Both the position numbers and the translations under genes were made by a program. Positions 52,241 to 61,306 of a stretch of 64,000 nucleotides of DNA are shown here, in pieces. Each line of letters starts with the position of its first letter. Positions within the stretch are counted from its first letter, which is position 1. Location of the stretch: assembly GCA_963723745.1 (NCBI GenBank), contig CAVRRZ010000001.1:434001-498000 (forward strand), written 5' to 3'. This stretch comes from CAVRRZ01 sp963723745. Its GTDB lineage: Bacteria > Actinomycetota > Actinomycetes > Mycobacteriales > Geodermatophilaceae. The notes beneath the pieces are model-generated. The model made no database searches. It saw only the letters and a program-made list of their open reading frames with translations, and was not told the origin of the DNA.

Positions 52241-53191
52241 TCAGACGACCGGCTCGCGCAGCGGCTCGCCGCGCAGCAGACGAGCAGCCTCGGCGGCGGC
52301 CTTGCGCCGCATGTCCGCCTCGGACTCCTCCGTGTACCAGGCCATGTGCGGAGTCAGCAGCACGCGGTCGGCCACGGTGTCGAACAGGGCGGGTTCCACC
52401 GGTTCCTGCGCGAACACGTCCAGAGCGGCGAACCGCGGACGCCCCTCCCGCAGTGCGGTGAGCAGCGCCGGCAGGTCGACCAGGGAGCCGCGGGCGGTGT
52501 TGACCAGGATGCTGCCCGGCTTCATGCGCGCCAACCGGGCTGCGTCGAGGACTGCGCGGCCGGACGGGTCGCCGGGCGCGTGCAACGTCACGACGTCGCC
52601 GGCCTCCAGCACCTCGTCCAGGGAGGCCGCACGCACGCCGTCGGCTGCCGGGACGTCGACGTTCTCGTCGTGGGCCAGGACGGTGAAACCCAGAGCTCGC
52701 AGGTACCCGGCCACCTGGCGACCGATGCGGCCGTAACCGACGACGCCGGCGACCGACGCGCTCGGCAGGTGCAGGGGGCGCAGCCCGGCCACGCCCCACC
52801 CGCCACCGCGCAGCGCCGCGTCGGCCTCCGGCAGCCGGCGGAACAGGGCCATGACCGTCGCCACGGTGTGGCAGGCCACCGCCTCCGTGCCGTAGTCGGA
52901 CACCCGGGCGACGGCGATGCCGCGGCCGGCAGCGGCCGCGAGGTCGATGGTGTCGACGCCGATGCCGTAGCGCACGATCCCGCGGCAGCGCAGCCCGCCG
53001 ATCACCTCGGAGTCGAAGCGGGGCCTCGACCCGGCGAGGACGACCTCCGCATCCCGGGCGACGTCCAGGATCTCCGCGGCCGTTCCGCCGTCCCCCGACA
53101 CGAGCTCGACGCCCAGGGACCCGAGCGTCTCCTCCTCGATGCCGAGGTCGACGTACCGGGTGCCCAGGACGGCAACCTTGCGTGGACGCAC
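52241..53191 (-). CDS. D-isomer-specific 2-hydroxyacid dehydrogenase
   Basis: A 316-residue enzyme: NAD fold GVVGYGRIGRQVAGYLRALG, catalytic Arg in LVNTARGSLVD, Glu in VFAQEPVEP and His in LLTPHMAWYT. The family includes the (S)-sulfolactate dehydrogenase SlcC, a notable match with the adjacent SuyAB-like genes, though other 2-hydroxyacids are possible. GTG 53191 is chosen because GGAGG lies 5 bases upstream; the longer frame from 53230 would overlap the operator. Confidence 0.85.
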   Translation of the reverse strand: MRPRKVAVLGTRYVDLGIEEETLGSLGVELVSGDGGTAAEILDVARDAEVVLAGSRPRFDSEVIGGLRCRGIVRYGIGVDTIDLAAAAGRGIAVARVSDYGTEAVACHTVATVMALFRRLPEADAALRGGGWGVAGLRPLHLPSASVAGVVGYGRIGRQVAGYLRALGFTVLAHDENVDVPAADGVRAASLDEVLEAGDVVTLHAPGDPSGRAVLDAARLARMKPGSILVNTARGSLVDLPALLTALREGRPRFAALDVFAQEPVEPALFDTVADRVLLTPHMAWYTEESEADMRRKAAAEAARLLRGEPLREPVV

Positions 53192-53218
53192 AGCCACCTC
53201 CGCAGCGACGATGGCGCC

Positions 53219-53247
53219 ACCTTGCCGCAATCGGTTGCGCAGGTCAA
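53219..53247 (-). promoter_or_regulatory. Promoter with LacI-type operator in its spacer
   Basis: TTGACC (53247-53242), a 17-base spacer and CAAGGT (53224-53219) drive the 2-hydroxyacid dehydrogenase operon. GCAATCGGTTGC (53227-53238) fills the spacer and differs from the GCAATCGATTGC palindrome by one base. Confidence 0.6.
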
Positions 53248-53291
53248 GAACGGCCTCTTACCGCGCATTACGCGCTTCCAGCGCACACTCC

Positions 53292-53320
53292 TTGACATTC
53301 GCTGCGCATACGTTTGTATG
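53292..53320 (+). promoter_or_regulatory. Promoter and CATAC-GTTT-GTATG palindrome of the suyAB-like operon
   Basis: TTGACA (53292-53297) is followed after 16 bases by TTGTAT (53314-53319). The inverted repeat CATACGTTTGTATG (53307-53320) overlaps the -10 region, as an operator would. It is unlike the LacI-type sites, so a second regulator is implied. Confidence 0.5.
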
Positions 53321-53360
53321 GAGAGAGCCCGGCACCGGGCCGGCGCGGGAAGGACTCCGG

Positions 53361-53645
53361 ATGGCGCACAACTTTCTGGTCCACGCACCCGACGACGTCG
53401 TCGGCGTCGCCGTGCAGGACATCGAGCCCGGGCCGGCGGTGCCCGGCAAGATCCAGTCCAACGGCGCCCCGCTCGAGCTCGAGGTCCTCGACTCCGTGCC
53501 GCTCGGCCACAAGGTCGCGCTGCGGCCGCTGGCCGCCGGCGAGCAGGTCATCAAGTACGGCGTCCCGATCGGCCGCGCGACCCGCGACATCCGGGCCGGC
53601 GAGCACGTCCACGTCCACAACGTCAAGGGAGAGCGCTGGGCATGA
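53361..53645 (+). CDS. suyA: SAF-domain subunit, (2R)-sulfolactate sulfo-lyase alpha-like
   Basis: A 94-residue SAF-domain protein (FLVHAPDDVVGVAVQDIEPG, IKYGVPIGRATRDIRAGEH, HVHVHNVK). UxaA/GarD enzymes carry this domain fused at the N-terminus. A separate small subunit followed by the large one, as here, is the SuyA-SuyB arrangement; the sequence fits what I recall of SuyA. The pair would split sulfolactate into pyruvate and sulfite. An altronate-type dehydratase is the alternative. ATG 53361; its stop overlaps suyB (ATGA). Confidence 0.68.
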   Translation: MAHNFLVHAPDDVVGVAVQDIEPGPAVPGKIQSNGAPLELEVLDSVPLGHKVALRPLAAGEQVIKYGVPIGRATRDIRAGEHVHVHNVKGERWA

Positions 53646-54802
53646 GCGCCGGACGAACGTTCCTGGGGTACCGCCGCAGCGACGGCTCGGTCGGGTGCCG
53701 CAACCACGTCGTGATCATCCCGGTCGACGACATCTCCAACGCCGCAGCCGAGGCCGTCGCCAAGGTCGTGCAGGGCACGATGGCTCTCCCCCACCCGTAC
53801 GGGCGCCTGCAGTTCGGCCCCGACCTCGAGCTGCACTTCCGCACGCTGATCGGCACCGGCGCCAACCCGAACGTGGCCGCCGCCGTCGTCATCGGCATCG
53901 AACCCAACTGGACCCGCCGCGTCGCCGAGGGGATCGCCGCGACCGGCAAGCCGGTCGCCGCCTTCTCCATCGAGGGCAAGGGCGACCTGCGGATCATCGA
54001 GGAGGCGAGCCGGGTCGCCGTCGCGCTGGTCGGCGACGCCACGGCGGTGCCGCGCGAGCAGATCCCGCTCACCGACATGGTCATCAGCACCAAGTGCGGC
54101 GAGTCCGACACGACCTCCGGGCTCGGGTCCAACCCGACCATCGGCCGGTTCGCCGAGCGCTTCGCCGGGGCGGGCGGCACCTTCTTCTTCGGTGAGACCT
54201 CGGAGCTGACCGGTGGCGAGCACATCGTCGCCGACCGCATCACCGACCCGCTCCAGCGCGAGAAGTTCCAGCGGCTGTTCGACGAGCACCAGCGGATCAT
54301 CCTCGCGCAGGAGGCGAACCTGCTGGGCTCGCAGCCCACCGAGGGCAACATCGCCGGCGGGCTCACCACCATCGAGGAGAAGGCGCTCGGCAACATCCAG
54401 AAGATCGGCCAGGCCAAGATCGACGGTGTCCTGGAGATGGCCGAGGCGCCCACCCGGCGTGGCCTGCACTTCATGGACACCTCGTCGGCCGCCGCCGAGT
54501 CGGTGACGCTGTTCGCCGCCGGTGGCGCCGCGCTGCACCTGTTCACGACCGGTCAGGGCAACATCATCGGCAACCCGATCGTCCCGGTGCTCAAGCTGAC
54601 GGCGAACCCGAAGACGGTCGCCACGATGAGCGAGCACATCGACCTCGACGTCTCGCCGCTGATCACCGCCGACATGACCCTGGACCAGGCCGCGGACGCC
54701 ACCGAGGACGTCGTCGTCGCGACCGCGTCCGGCCGCTGGTGCGCCGCGGAGATCCTCGGCCACAAGGAGTTCGTGCTCACGCGCCTGCACCGCACCGCGT
54801 GA
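53642..54802 (+). CDS. suyB: UxaA-family large subunit, (2R)-sulfolactate sulfo-lyase beta-like
   Basis: A 386-residue protein: CRNHVVIIPVDDISNAA at the N-terminus, ALPHPYGRLQFG, STKCGESDTTSG (residues 149-160, where sugar-acid dehydratases usually have CGGSD), and FTTGQGNIIGNP with AEILGHKEFV at the end. These match the SuyB branch as I remember it. The adjoining TauE/SafE gene, a family that includes sulfite exporters, supports C-S bond cleavage. Substrate assignment remains inference. Confidence 0.7.
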   Translation: MSAGRTFLGYRRSDGSVGCRNHVVIIPVDDISNAAAEAVAKVVQGTMALPHPYGRLQFGPDLELHFRTLIGTGANPNVAAAVVIGIEPNWTRRVAEGIAATGKPVAAFSIEGKGDLRIIEEASRVAVALVGDATAVPREQIPLTDMVISTKCGESDTTSGLGSNPTIGRFAERFAGAGGTFFFGETSELTGGEHIVADRITDPLQREKFQRLFDEHQRIILAQEANLLGSQPTEGNIAGGLTTIEEKALGNIQKIGQAKIDGVLEMAEAPTRRGLHFMDTSSAAAESVTLFAAGGAALHLFTTGQGNIIGNPIVPVLKLTANPKTVATMSEHIDLDVSPLITADMTLDQAADATEDVVVATASGRWCAAEILGHKEFVLTRLHRTA

Positions 54803-54822
54803 TCACCGGGAGACGGTGACCG

Positions 54823-55581
54823 ATGGGGATCGAGCTCCTCGACCTCGTCGTCATCGTGGCGGCGATCGCCGTCGGCGCGTTCATCAAGGGCGCGACCGGC
54901 GGCGGTCTCCCCCAGCTCGCCATCCCCGTCATGGCGGTGTTCCTCGGTGTGGAGCACGCCGTCGTCGTGATGGCGATCCCCGGCGTCGTGGCCAACGGGC
55001 TGCTGGTCTGGTCGCACCGCGCGGAGGCCCCCCGCACGCGGCACCTGCCCGCGATGGTGACCACGGGCATCGTCGGTGCGGTCGTCGGCACCCTGTTGCT
55101 GAAGTCCCTGGACGGGCGCGTGCTCTCCGGCGTGCTGGCCGCCGTGATCCTCGGCTACATCGTCCTGTCGGTCCTCCGGCCCGGCTTCACCCTGCCCGCG
55201 GCGGTCACCCGCGTCGGCTCGGCGCCGGTCGGCCTGGTGGCCGGTGGCCTGCAAGGGGCCACCGGGATCTCCGGGCCGCTGCTGACGACGTGGCTGCACG
55301 GCTTCGCCATGCCGCCGCGGACCTACGTGTTCGCCATCTCCTCGCTGTTCTTCGTCTTCTCGACCGTGCAGGCGGTCACGCTCGCCGGGGTCGGCCTCTA
55401 CACGCCGACCCGGCTGCTGGAGAGCCTGCTCGCGCTCGTGCCGATCCTGCTCGCGTTGCCCCTCGGTATCCGGGCCGCCAGGCGACTGTCACCGCAGACC
55501 TTCCAACGCGTCATCCTCGTGCTCCTGGCCGCCTCGGTGATCTCGTTGCTGCACGACACGGTGACCGGGGCGGCCTCGTGA
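54823..55581 (+). CDS. TauE/SafE-family membrane exporter
   Basis: A 252-residue protein with seven or eight membrane segments and the family's N-terminal GAFIKGATGGGLPQLAIPV and repeated GGLQGATGISGPLLTTWL. Family members export sulfite, sulfoacetate or other anions, or act as permeases. The position directly after suyAB suggests removal of sulfite. ATG 54823 follows GGGAGA. The stop overlaps the next start (GTGA). Confidence 0.85.
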   Translation: MGIELLDLVVIVAAIAVGAFIKGATGGGLPQLAIPVMAVFLGVEHAVVVMAIPGVVANGLLVWSHRAEAPRTRHLPAMVTTGIVGAVVGTLLLKSLDGRVLSGVLAAVILGYIVLSVLRPGFTLPAAVTRVGSAPVGLVAGGLQGATGISGPLLTTWLHGFAMPPRTYVFAISSLFFVFSTVQAVTLAGVGLYTPTRLLESLLALVPILLALPLGIRAARRLSPQTFQRVILVLLAASVISLLHDTVTGAAS

Positions 55582-56642
55582 GCGGCAAGCTGGAGGCCGT
55601 CGTCGCCAACTGGTACCCGCGGTTCCTCGCCAACGGCATCGACTTCTTCGACCTGAGTCGCACGCTCGACGACATCTCCGGCTGGGACGACTGGGCGGAC
55701 GCGTGGACAGCGACCGCCGACCGCTACGCCGCGCTCGGCCGCGAGGCACTGTCCGCCGGCCACCGGGTCACGGCCGCCGAGCACCTGCGCCGGGCGGCGC
55801 TGACGCTGCAGTTCGCCCAGTTCGTGCTCACCGAGGACCCCGCGCGCCGGGCGGCGCTGCAGGCGCGGATGTCGGCTCTCTACGGCGCGGCGGCCCCGCT
55901 GCTCGACCCGCCGGCGGTGCGCACCGCCGTGCCCTACGGGGAGGGCCGGGAAGTGGTCGGTTACCTGCGCCGGCCGCCGGGGGTGGACCGCCCCGGTCTG
56001 GCCGTGCTGGTACCCGGCCTGGAATCGACCAAGGAGCAGTTCAGCACCTACGAGCCGTTCTTCCTGCGGCGCGGCGTCGCGACCCTCTCGGTCGAGGGGC
56101 CGGGCCAGGGCGAGGGCGCGCTGTCGTCGCCGTTCCGCGCCGACCGCTACGCCGCCGCCATGGCCGCGGTGGGGCAGGCGATCGAGGCCCTGGACGGCGT
56201 CGATCCGGGCCGGGTCGTGGTGGTGGGCACCAGCTTCGGCGGGCACCTCGCCCTGGCGCACGCGGCGGGCCTGCCCGGTCTGCGCGGCGTCGTCGACATC
56301 GCCGGGCCGTACGACCTGTGCGCATTCGACGAGCTGCAGCAGGTGACCCGCGAGGGCTTCCGCGACTTCGTGGGGGCCGCCGACGAGGCCCACGCCCGCG
56401 ACCTGCTCGCCGACGTCACGCTCGACGGCGTCCTCGACCGGCTCGATGCGCCGGTGCTCGTGGTGCACGGGGCGCGGGACACGATCATCCCCCTCGAGCA
56501 CGCGCACCGCATCGCCGCTGCTCTCGGTGGCCGGGCCACCCTCCGGCTCGAGCCCCAGGGCAACCACTCGTGCAACAACCTGGCCACGATCGTGCGACCG
56601 GTGGTCGCCGACTGGGTCACCGACCGACTGGAGCGCGCATGA
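55578..56642 (+). CDS. Alpha/beta hydrolase, second 2,6-dihydroxypseudooxynicotine hydrolase-like copy
   Basis: A 354-residue protein with the helical N-terminal domain and alpha/beta hydrolase core of the protein at 39514-40596. Ser is in VVGTSFGGHLALA, Asp in VHGARDTIIPLEH, His in PQGNHSCNNL. It shares the conserved PGL(D/E)STKE and GPGQGE loops with the first copy but is clearly diverged, so it may act on a later or differently substituted intermediate. It overlaps both neighbours by four bases. Confidence 0.78.
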   Translation: MSGKLEAVVANWYPRFLANGIDFFDLSRTLDDISGWDDWADAWTATADRYAALGREALSAGHRVTAAEHLRRAALTLQFAQFVLTEDPARRAALQARMSALYGAAAPLLDPPAVRTAVPYGEGREVVGYLRRPPGVDRPGLAVLVPGLESTKEQFSTYEPFFLRRGVATLSVEGPGQGEGALSSPFRADRYAAAMAAVGQAIEALDGVDPGRVVVVGTSFGGHLALAHAAGLPGLRGVVDIAGPYDLCAFDELQQVTREGFRDFVGAADEAHARDLLADVTLDGVLDRLDAPVLVVHGARDTIIPLEHAHRIAAALGGRATLRLEPQGNHSCNNLATIVRPVVADWVTDRLERA

Positions 56643-57817
56643 CCGACAGCAACCGGGCCGGCTCGGGCAGGGGCCTGCGGACCCTCGCCCAGAACGACCT
56701 GAACGGGTTCGGCGACGGCATGCAGGTCATGCGGTCCGGCAACGCCGTCTACGTGGGGCACTTCGGGCCGAGCGGCATGGGCACGAGCGTGCTGGACGCG
56801 TCCGACCCGGCCGACCTGCGCCTGGTGACCCAGTGGGAGGCCCCGCCCGGCAGCCACACGCACAAGGTCCAGGTGGCCGACGGGCTGTTGCTGGTCAACC
56901 ACGAGCAGTTCAAGGGCGGGGACCCCTACAGCGCCGGCATGGCCGTCTACGACCTGGCCGATCCGCTCGACCCGCAGCAGATCGGCTGGTTCGACTCCAC
57001 CGGTAAGGGCGTGCACCGCATCGTCTGGGAGGGCGGCCGGTACGCCTACGTCTCGGCCATCCCCGAAGGCTTCGACGACCGCATCTGGCTGATCGTCGAC
57101 ATGACCGACCCACGCAATCCGGTGGAAGCCGGCCGGTGGTGGTGGCCCGGCCAGTGGGCGGGCGGCGGGGAGACCCCCGACGTCCCCGAGGGGAAGCGCT
57201 ACGCCGCGCACCACGCGCTCGTCGACGGTGACACCGCCTACCTCGGCTACGGCGACGCGGGCATGGTCGTGCTCGACATCTCCGACCGCGCGAAGCCGCG
57301 GCAGATCGGCCACCTGAACTGGGAGCCCGGCGGTGACACCCACACCTGCCTCCCCCTGGAGGGTCGCGACCTCCTCGTCGTCACCGACGAGGTGGTCACC
57401 GACGGCCGCGCCGGCGAGCCGCACTACACGCGGATCATCGACGTCTCCGACCGCGAGGACCCGCGGGTGGTGAGCGTCTGCCCGCCGCCGCCCGACGAGT
57501 TCTACGACCGCGGCCTGCGCTTCGGTCCGCACAACCTGCACGAGAACCGGCCGGGCACCTACCGCAGCGCGACCCTGGTGTTCTGCACCTACTTCAACGC
57601 CGGCCTGCGGGTCTACGACGTCAGCGACGCCGAGCACCCGGTCGAGGTCGCGCACTGGCTGCCCGACACCCCCGAGGGGCAGCCGGCCGCGCAGATCAAC
57701 GACGTGTTCGTCGGCGCCGACCTCGACATCTGGGTGACCGACCGCGTCACCGGGGGGGTGTACCGGCTGGAGGCCGACGAGGACCTGCAGGCGACGATGC
57801 GGGACCACGCGCTGTGA
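56639..57817 (+). CDS. LVIVD-repeat beta-propeller protein
   Basis: A 392-residue protein of repeated propeller blades: SVLDASDPADLRLV, AVYDLADPLDPQQIG, LIVDMTDPRNPVEAG, VVLDISDRAKPRQIG, RIIDVSDREDPRVV and RVYDVSDAEHPVEVA. There is no signal peptide, so it acts inside the cell. Several His residues line the blades (SHTHKV, GDTHTCLP, GPHNLHENRPG), which hints at a metal site and perhaps enzymatic work. The function of the family is unknown. Confidence 0.82.
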   Translation: MTDSNRAGSGRGLRTLAQNDLNGFGDGMQVMRSGNAVYVGHFGPSGMGTSVLDASDPADLRLVTQWEAPPGSHTHKVQVADGLLLVNHEQFKGGDPYSAGMAVYDLADPLDPQQIGWFDSTGKGVHRIVWEGGRYAYVSAIPEGFDDRIWLIVDMTDPRNPVEAGRWWWPGQWAGGGETPDVPEGKRYAAHHALVDGDTAYLGYGDAGMVVLDISDRAKPRQIGHLNWEPGGDTHTCLPLEGRDLLVVTDEVVTDGRAGEPHYTRIIDVSDREDPRVVSVCPPPPDEFYDRGLRFGPHNLHENRPGTYRSATLVFCTYFNAGLRVYDVSDAEHPVEVAHWLPDTPEGQPAAQINDVFVGADLDIWVTDRVTGGVYRLEADEDLQATMRDHAL

Positions 57818-58839
57818 GCGGGACGGGCGGGCGGGTGACCAGCATCGACGTCCACGCGCACTGCGTGCCGGTCGGCGTCATCGAGACCCTCGTGGCCGAG
57901 GGCGGCCGGTACGGCATCGAGCTGGCCGAGCAGGACGGGCGCTACTCCGCACTGATCGGGGGCCGGGTGCAGACCCGCGACATCCTGCCCTCGCTCGTCG
58001 ACCTGCCCCGCCGGCTGGCCGCGATGGACGCCGCCGGGGTGGACGTGCAGCTGCTCTCCAGCTGGATCGACCTCACCGCCTACTCGCTCGACGCGGCCAC
58101 GGGGGTCCGGTACTCGCGGATGTTCAACGAGGGCCTGGCCGCCACCGCGGCGGAGGCCCCCGGACGGTTCCGGGCGCTGGCCACCGTGCCGCTGCAGGCA
58201 CCGAAAGAGGCCGCCGAGGAGCTCCGCCACGCCGTCACCGCGCTCGGGCACGTCGGTGCCGAGATCGCGACGACGGTCGAGGGCCGCGAGCTCGACGACC
58301 CCGACCTCGACCCGTTCTGGGCGGCCGCCGAGGAGCTGCGGGCGGTGATCGTCGTCCACCCGTACGCATCGCTCGCCGGACGGGACCTCAAGCGCTACGG
58401 GCTGGGCAACCTGATCGGCAACCCGGCAGAGACGACGCTCGCGCTGGGTCACCTCATCTTCGGCGGCGTCCTCGAGCGGCACCCCGACCTGCGCATGGTG
58501 CTGGTGCACGGCGGCGGGTTCGCTCCGTACCAGATCGGCCGCTGGGACCGGGGCTACAGCACCGGCGCCCGCGGAGCGACCGAGCACCTCACGCGGGCGC
58601 CGGGCGAGTGGCTGCGCAGGGTCTACTTCGACACGGTGCTGCACTCCGCGCTCTCGCTGCGGCACCTGGTCGACGTCGTGGGCGCCGAGCGGGTGGTGAT
58701 GGGCAGTGACTACCCGTTCCTCATGGGCGAGCCCGAGCCGGTCCGGTCGCTTTCCGCCGTCCCCGGGCTCGGGGACGGCGACCGTGAGCTGATCCTGGCC
58801 GGCAACCTCGCCGCGCTGCTCGACGAGGTCGGGACATGA
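57814..58839 (+). CDS. Amidohydrolase-2 family protein (ACMSD-like)
   Basis: A 341-residue TIM-barrel metal hydrolase/decarboxylase. Ligands are visible in SIDVHAHCVPVG (HxH), VIVVHPYAS, VLVHGGGFAPYQ and VVMGSDYPFLMG (Asp). Relatives decarboxylate or hydrate aromatic and muconate-type acids, for example ACMSD. GTG 57814 overlaps the propeller gene stop and its stop overlaps the M24-like start. Confidence 0.85.
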   Translation: MSGTGGRVTSIDVHAHCVPVGVIETLVAEGGRYGIELAEQDGRYSALIGGRVQTRDILPSLVDLPRRLAAMDAAGVDVQLLSSWIDLTAYSLDAATGVRYSRMFNEGLAATAAEAPGRFRALATVPLQAPKEAAEELRHAVTALGHVGAEIATTVEGRELDDPDLDPFWAAAEELRAVIVVHPYASLAGRDLKRYGLGNLIGNPAETTLALGHLIFGGVLERHPDLRMVLVHGGGFAPYQIGRWDRGYSTGARGATEHLTRAPGEWLRRVYFDTVLHSALSLRHLVDVVGAERVVMGSDYPFLMGEPEPVRSLSAVPGLGDGDRELILAGNLAALLDEVGT

Positions 58840-59997
58840 CCGGCACGCCTCGTCCCGGCCCCCCGCCACCGGACTTCAGCGACGCCGAGTTCGCCGACCG
58901 GCGGGCGCGGGTCGAGCAGCTCGCACAGCAGCACGACCTCGATGCGGTGGTCGCCTACGGCGCCAACCGCTTCGGCAGCGCGGTGCCCTGGCTGACCGGC
59001 TGGCCGGTGACCAGAGAGGCCGTCGTGGTGCTGCGCCCCGGCCGGCGCCCGTCCCTGTTCGTCGGCTTTCCGAACCACGTGCCCAACGCCCAGCGGATCG
59101 CCCGGGACGCCGACGTCGCCGGCTGCGGCGACCGGACGGCGGACACCGTGCTCGGCGCGCTCGCGCCGAGGGGCGCGGGAGCGCGCGTCGGCACGATCGG
59201 ACCGGTACCGGTGCCGCTGCGCGCCGCGCTCGACACGGCCGCGACCGTCGTGCCGCTCGACGCGGACTACACCCGGCTACGCAGCCTCAAGAGCGACGAG
59301 GAGCTCGCCGTCCTGCGCCACGCGGCGGCACTGACCGACGTCTCCGCTGCTGCGCTCGTGGAGGCGGCCGTACCGGGAGCCAGCGAGCTCGACCTGGTGG
59401 CCGCGGTCGAGTCCGCCTACGCCGGGACGGGCGCGACCAACCACATCCACTACGTCGCAGCGACCTCGATGGCCGCGCCGGACCGTTGCGCGCCGGCGCA
59501 GTGGCCCAGCGGACGTCGCGTGGAGTCCGGGTCGGTCGTCGTGTTCGAGCTGAGCACGACGTGGGGCCCGGACTACCCGGGCCAGCTCCTGCGCACGGTG
59601 GCCGTCGACGCCGAACCGACACCGCTCTACCGCGACCTGCACGACGTGGCCGAGGAGGCGCTCAGGGCCATCTCGGCGGCGCTGCGTCCGGGTGTGCTGC
59701 CGGCCGAGCTCCTCGCCGCCGCGGACCTGGTCCTGGACGCGGGCCTGCGCACACTGGATGACCTCGTCCACGGCTTCGGCGGCGGTTACCTGCCGCCGGT
59801 GCTCAGCCATCGGGGCGCGCCGACAGGGGTCCATGCCGAACCGCTGCAGGAGCGCATGACGGTCGTCGTCCAGCCCAACGTCTGCACGCCGGACGAACGG
59901 GCCGGTGTCCAGACCGGCGAGCTCTTCGAGATCACCGCCGACGGTGCGCGGTCGCTGCACTCGTTCCCGCGCGGGTTCCTGCGGGGAGGCCGGACGC

Positions 59998-60017
<20 letters not shown>
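58836..60017 (+). CDS. M24 (creatinase-fold) protein lacking most metal ligands
   Basis: A 393-residue pita-bread-fold protein with a typical N-terminal domain (AVVAYGANRFGSAVPWLTG). In the catalytic domain the usual Asp-Asp pair is lost (VVFELSTTWGPDYPGQLLRT), and one Glu is replaced (VVVQPNVCTP). His in VHGFGGGYLP and Glu in GELFEIT remain. It should be metal-free like creatinase, or non-catalytic. It ends the suyAB-like operon and overlaps the convergent purD by 20 bases. Confidence 0.75.
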
Positions 60018-61275
<1,258 letters not shown>

Positions 61276-61306
61276 GGAGGGCGACGCTACCGACCGCCCC
61301 GGACGC

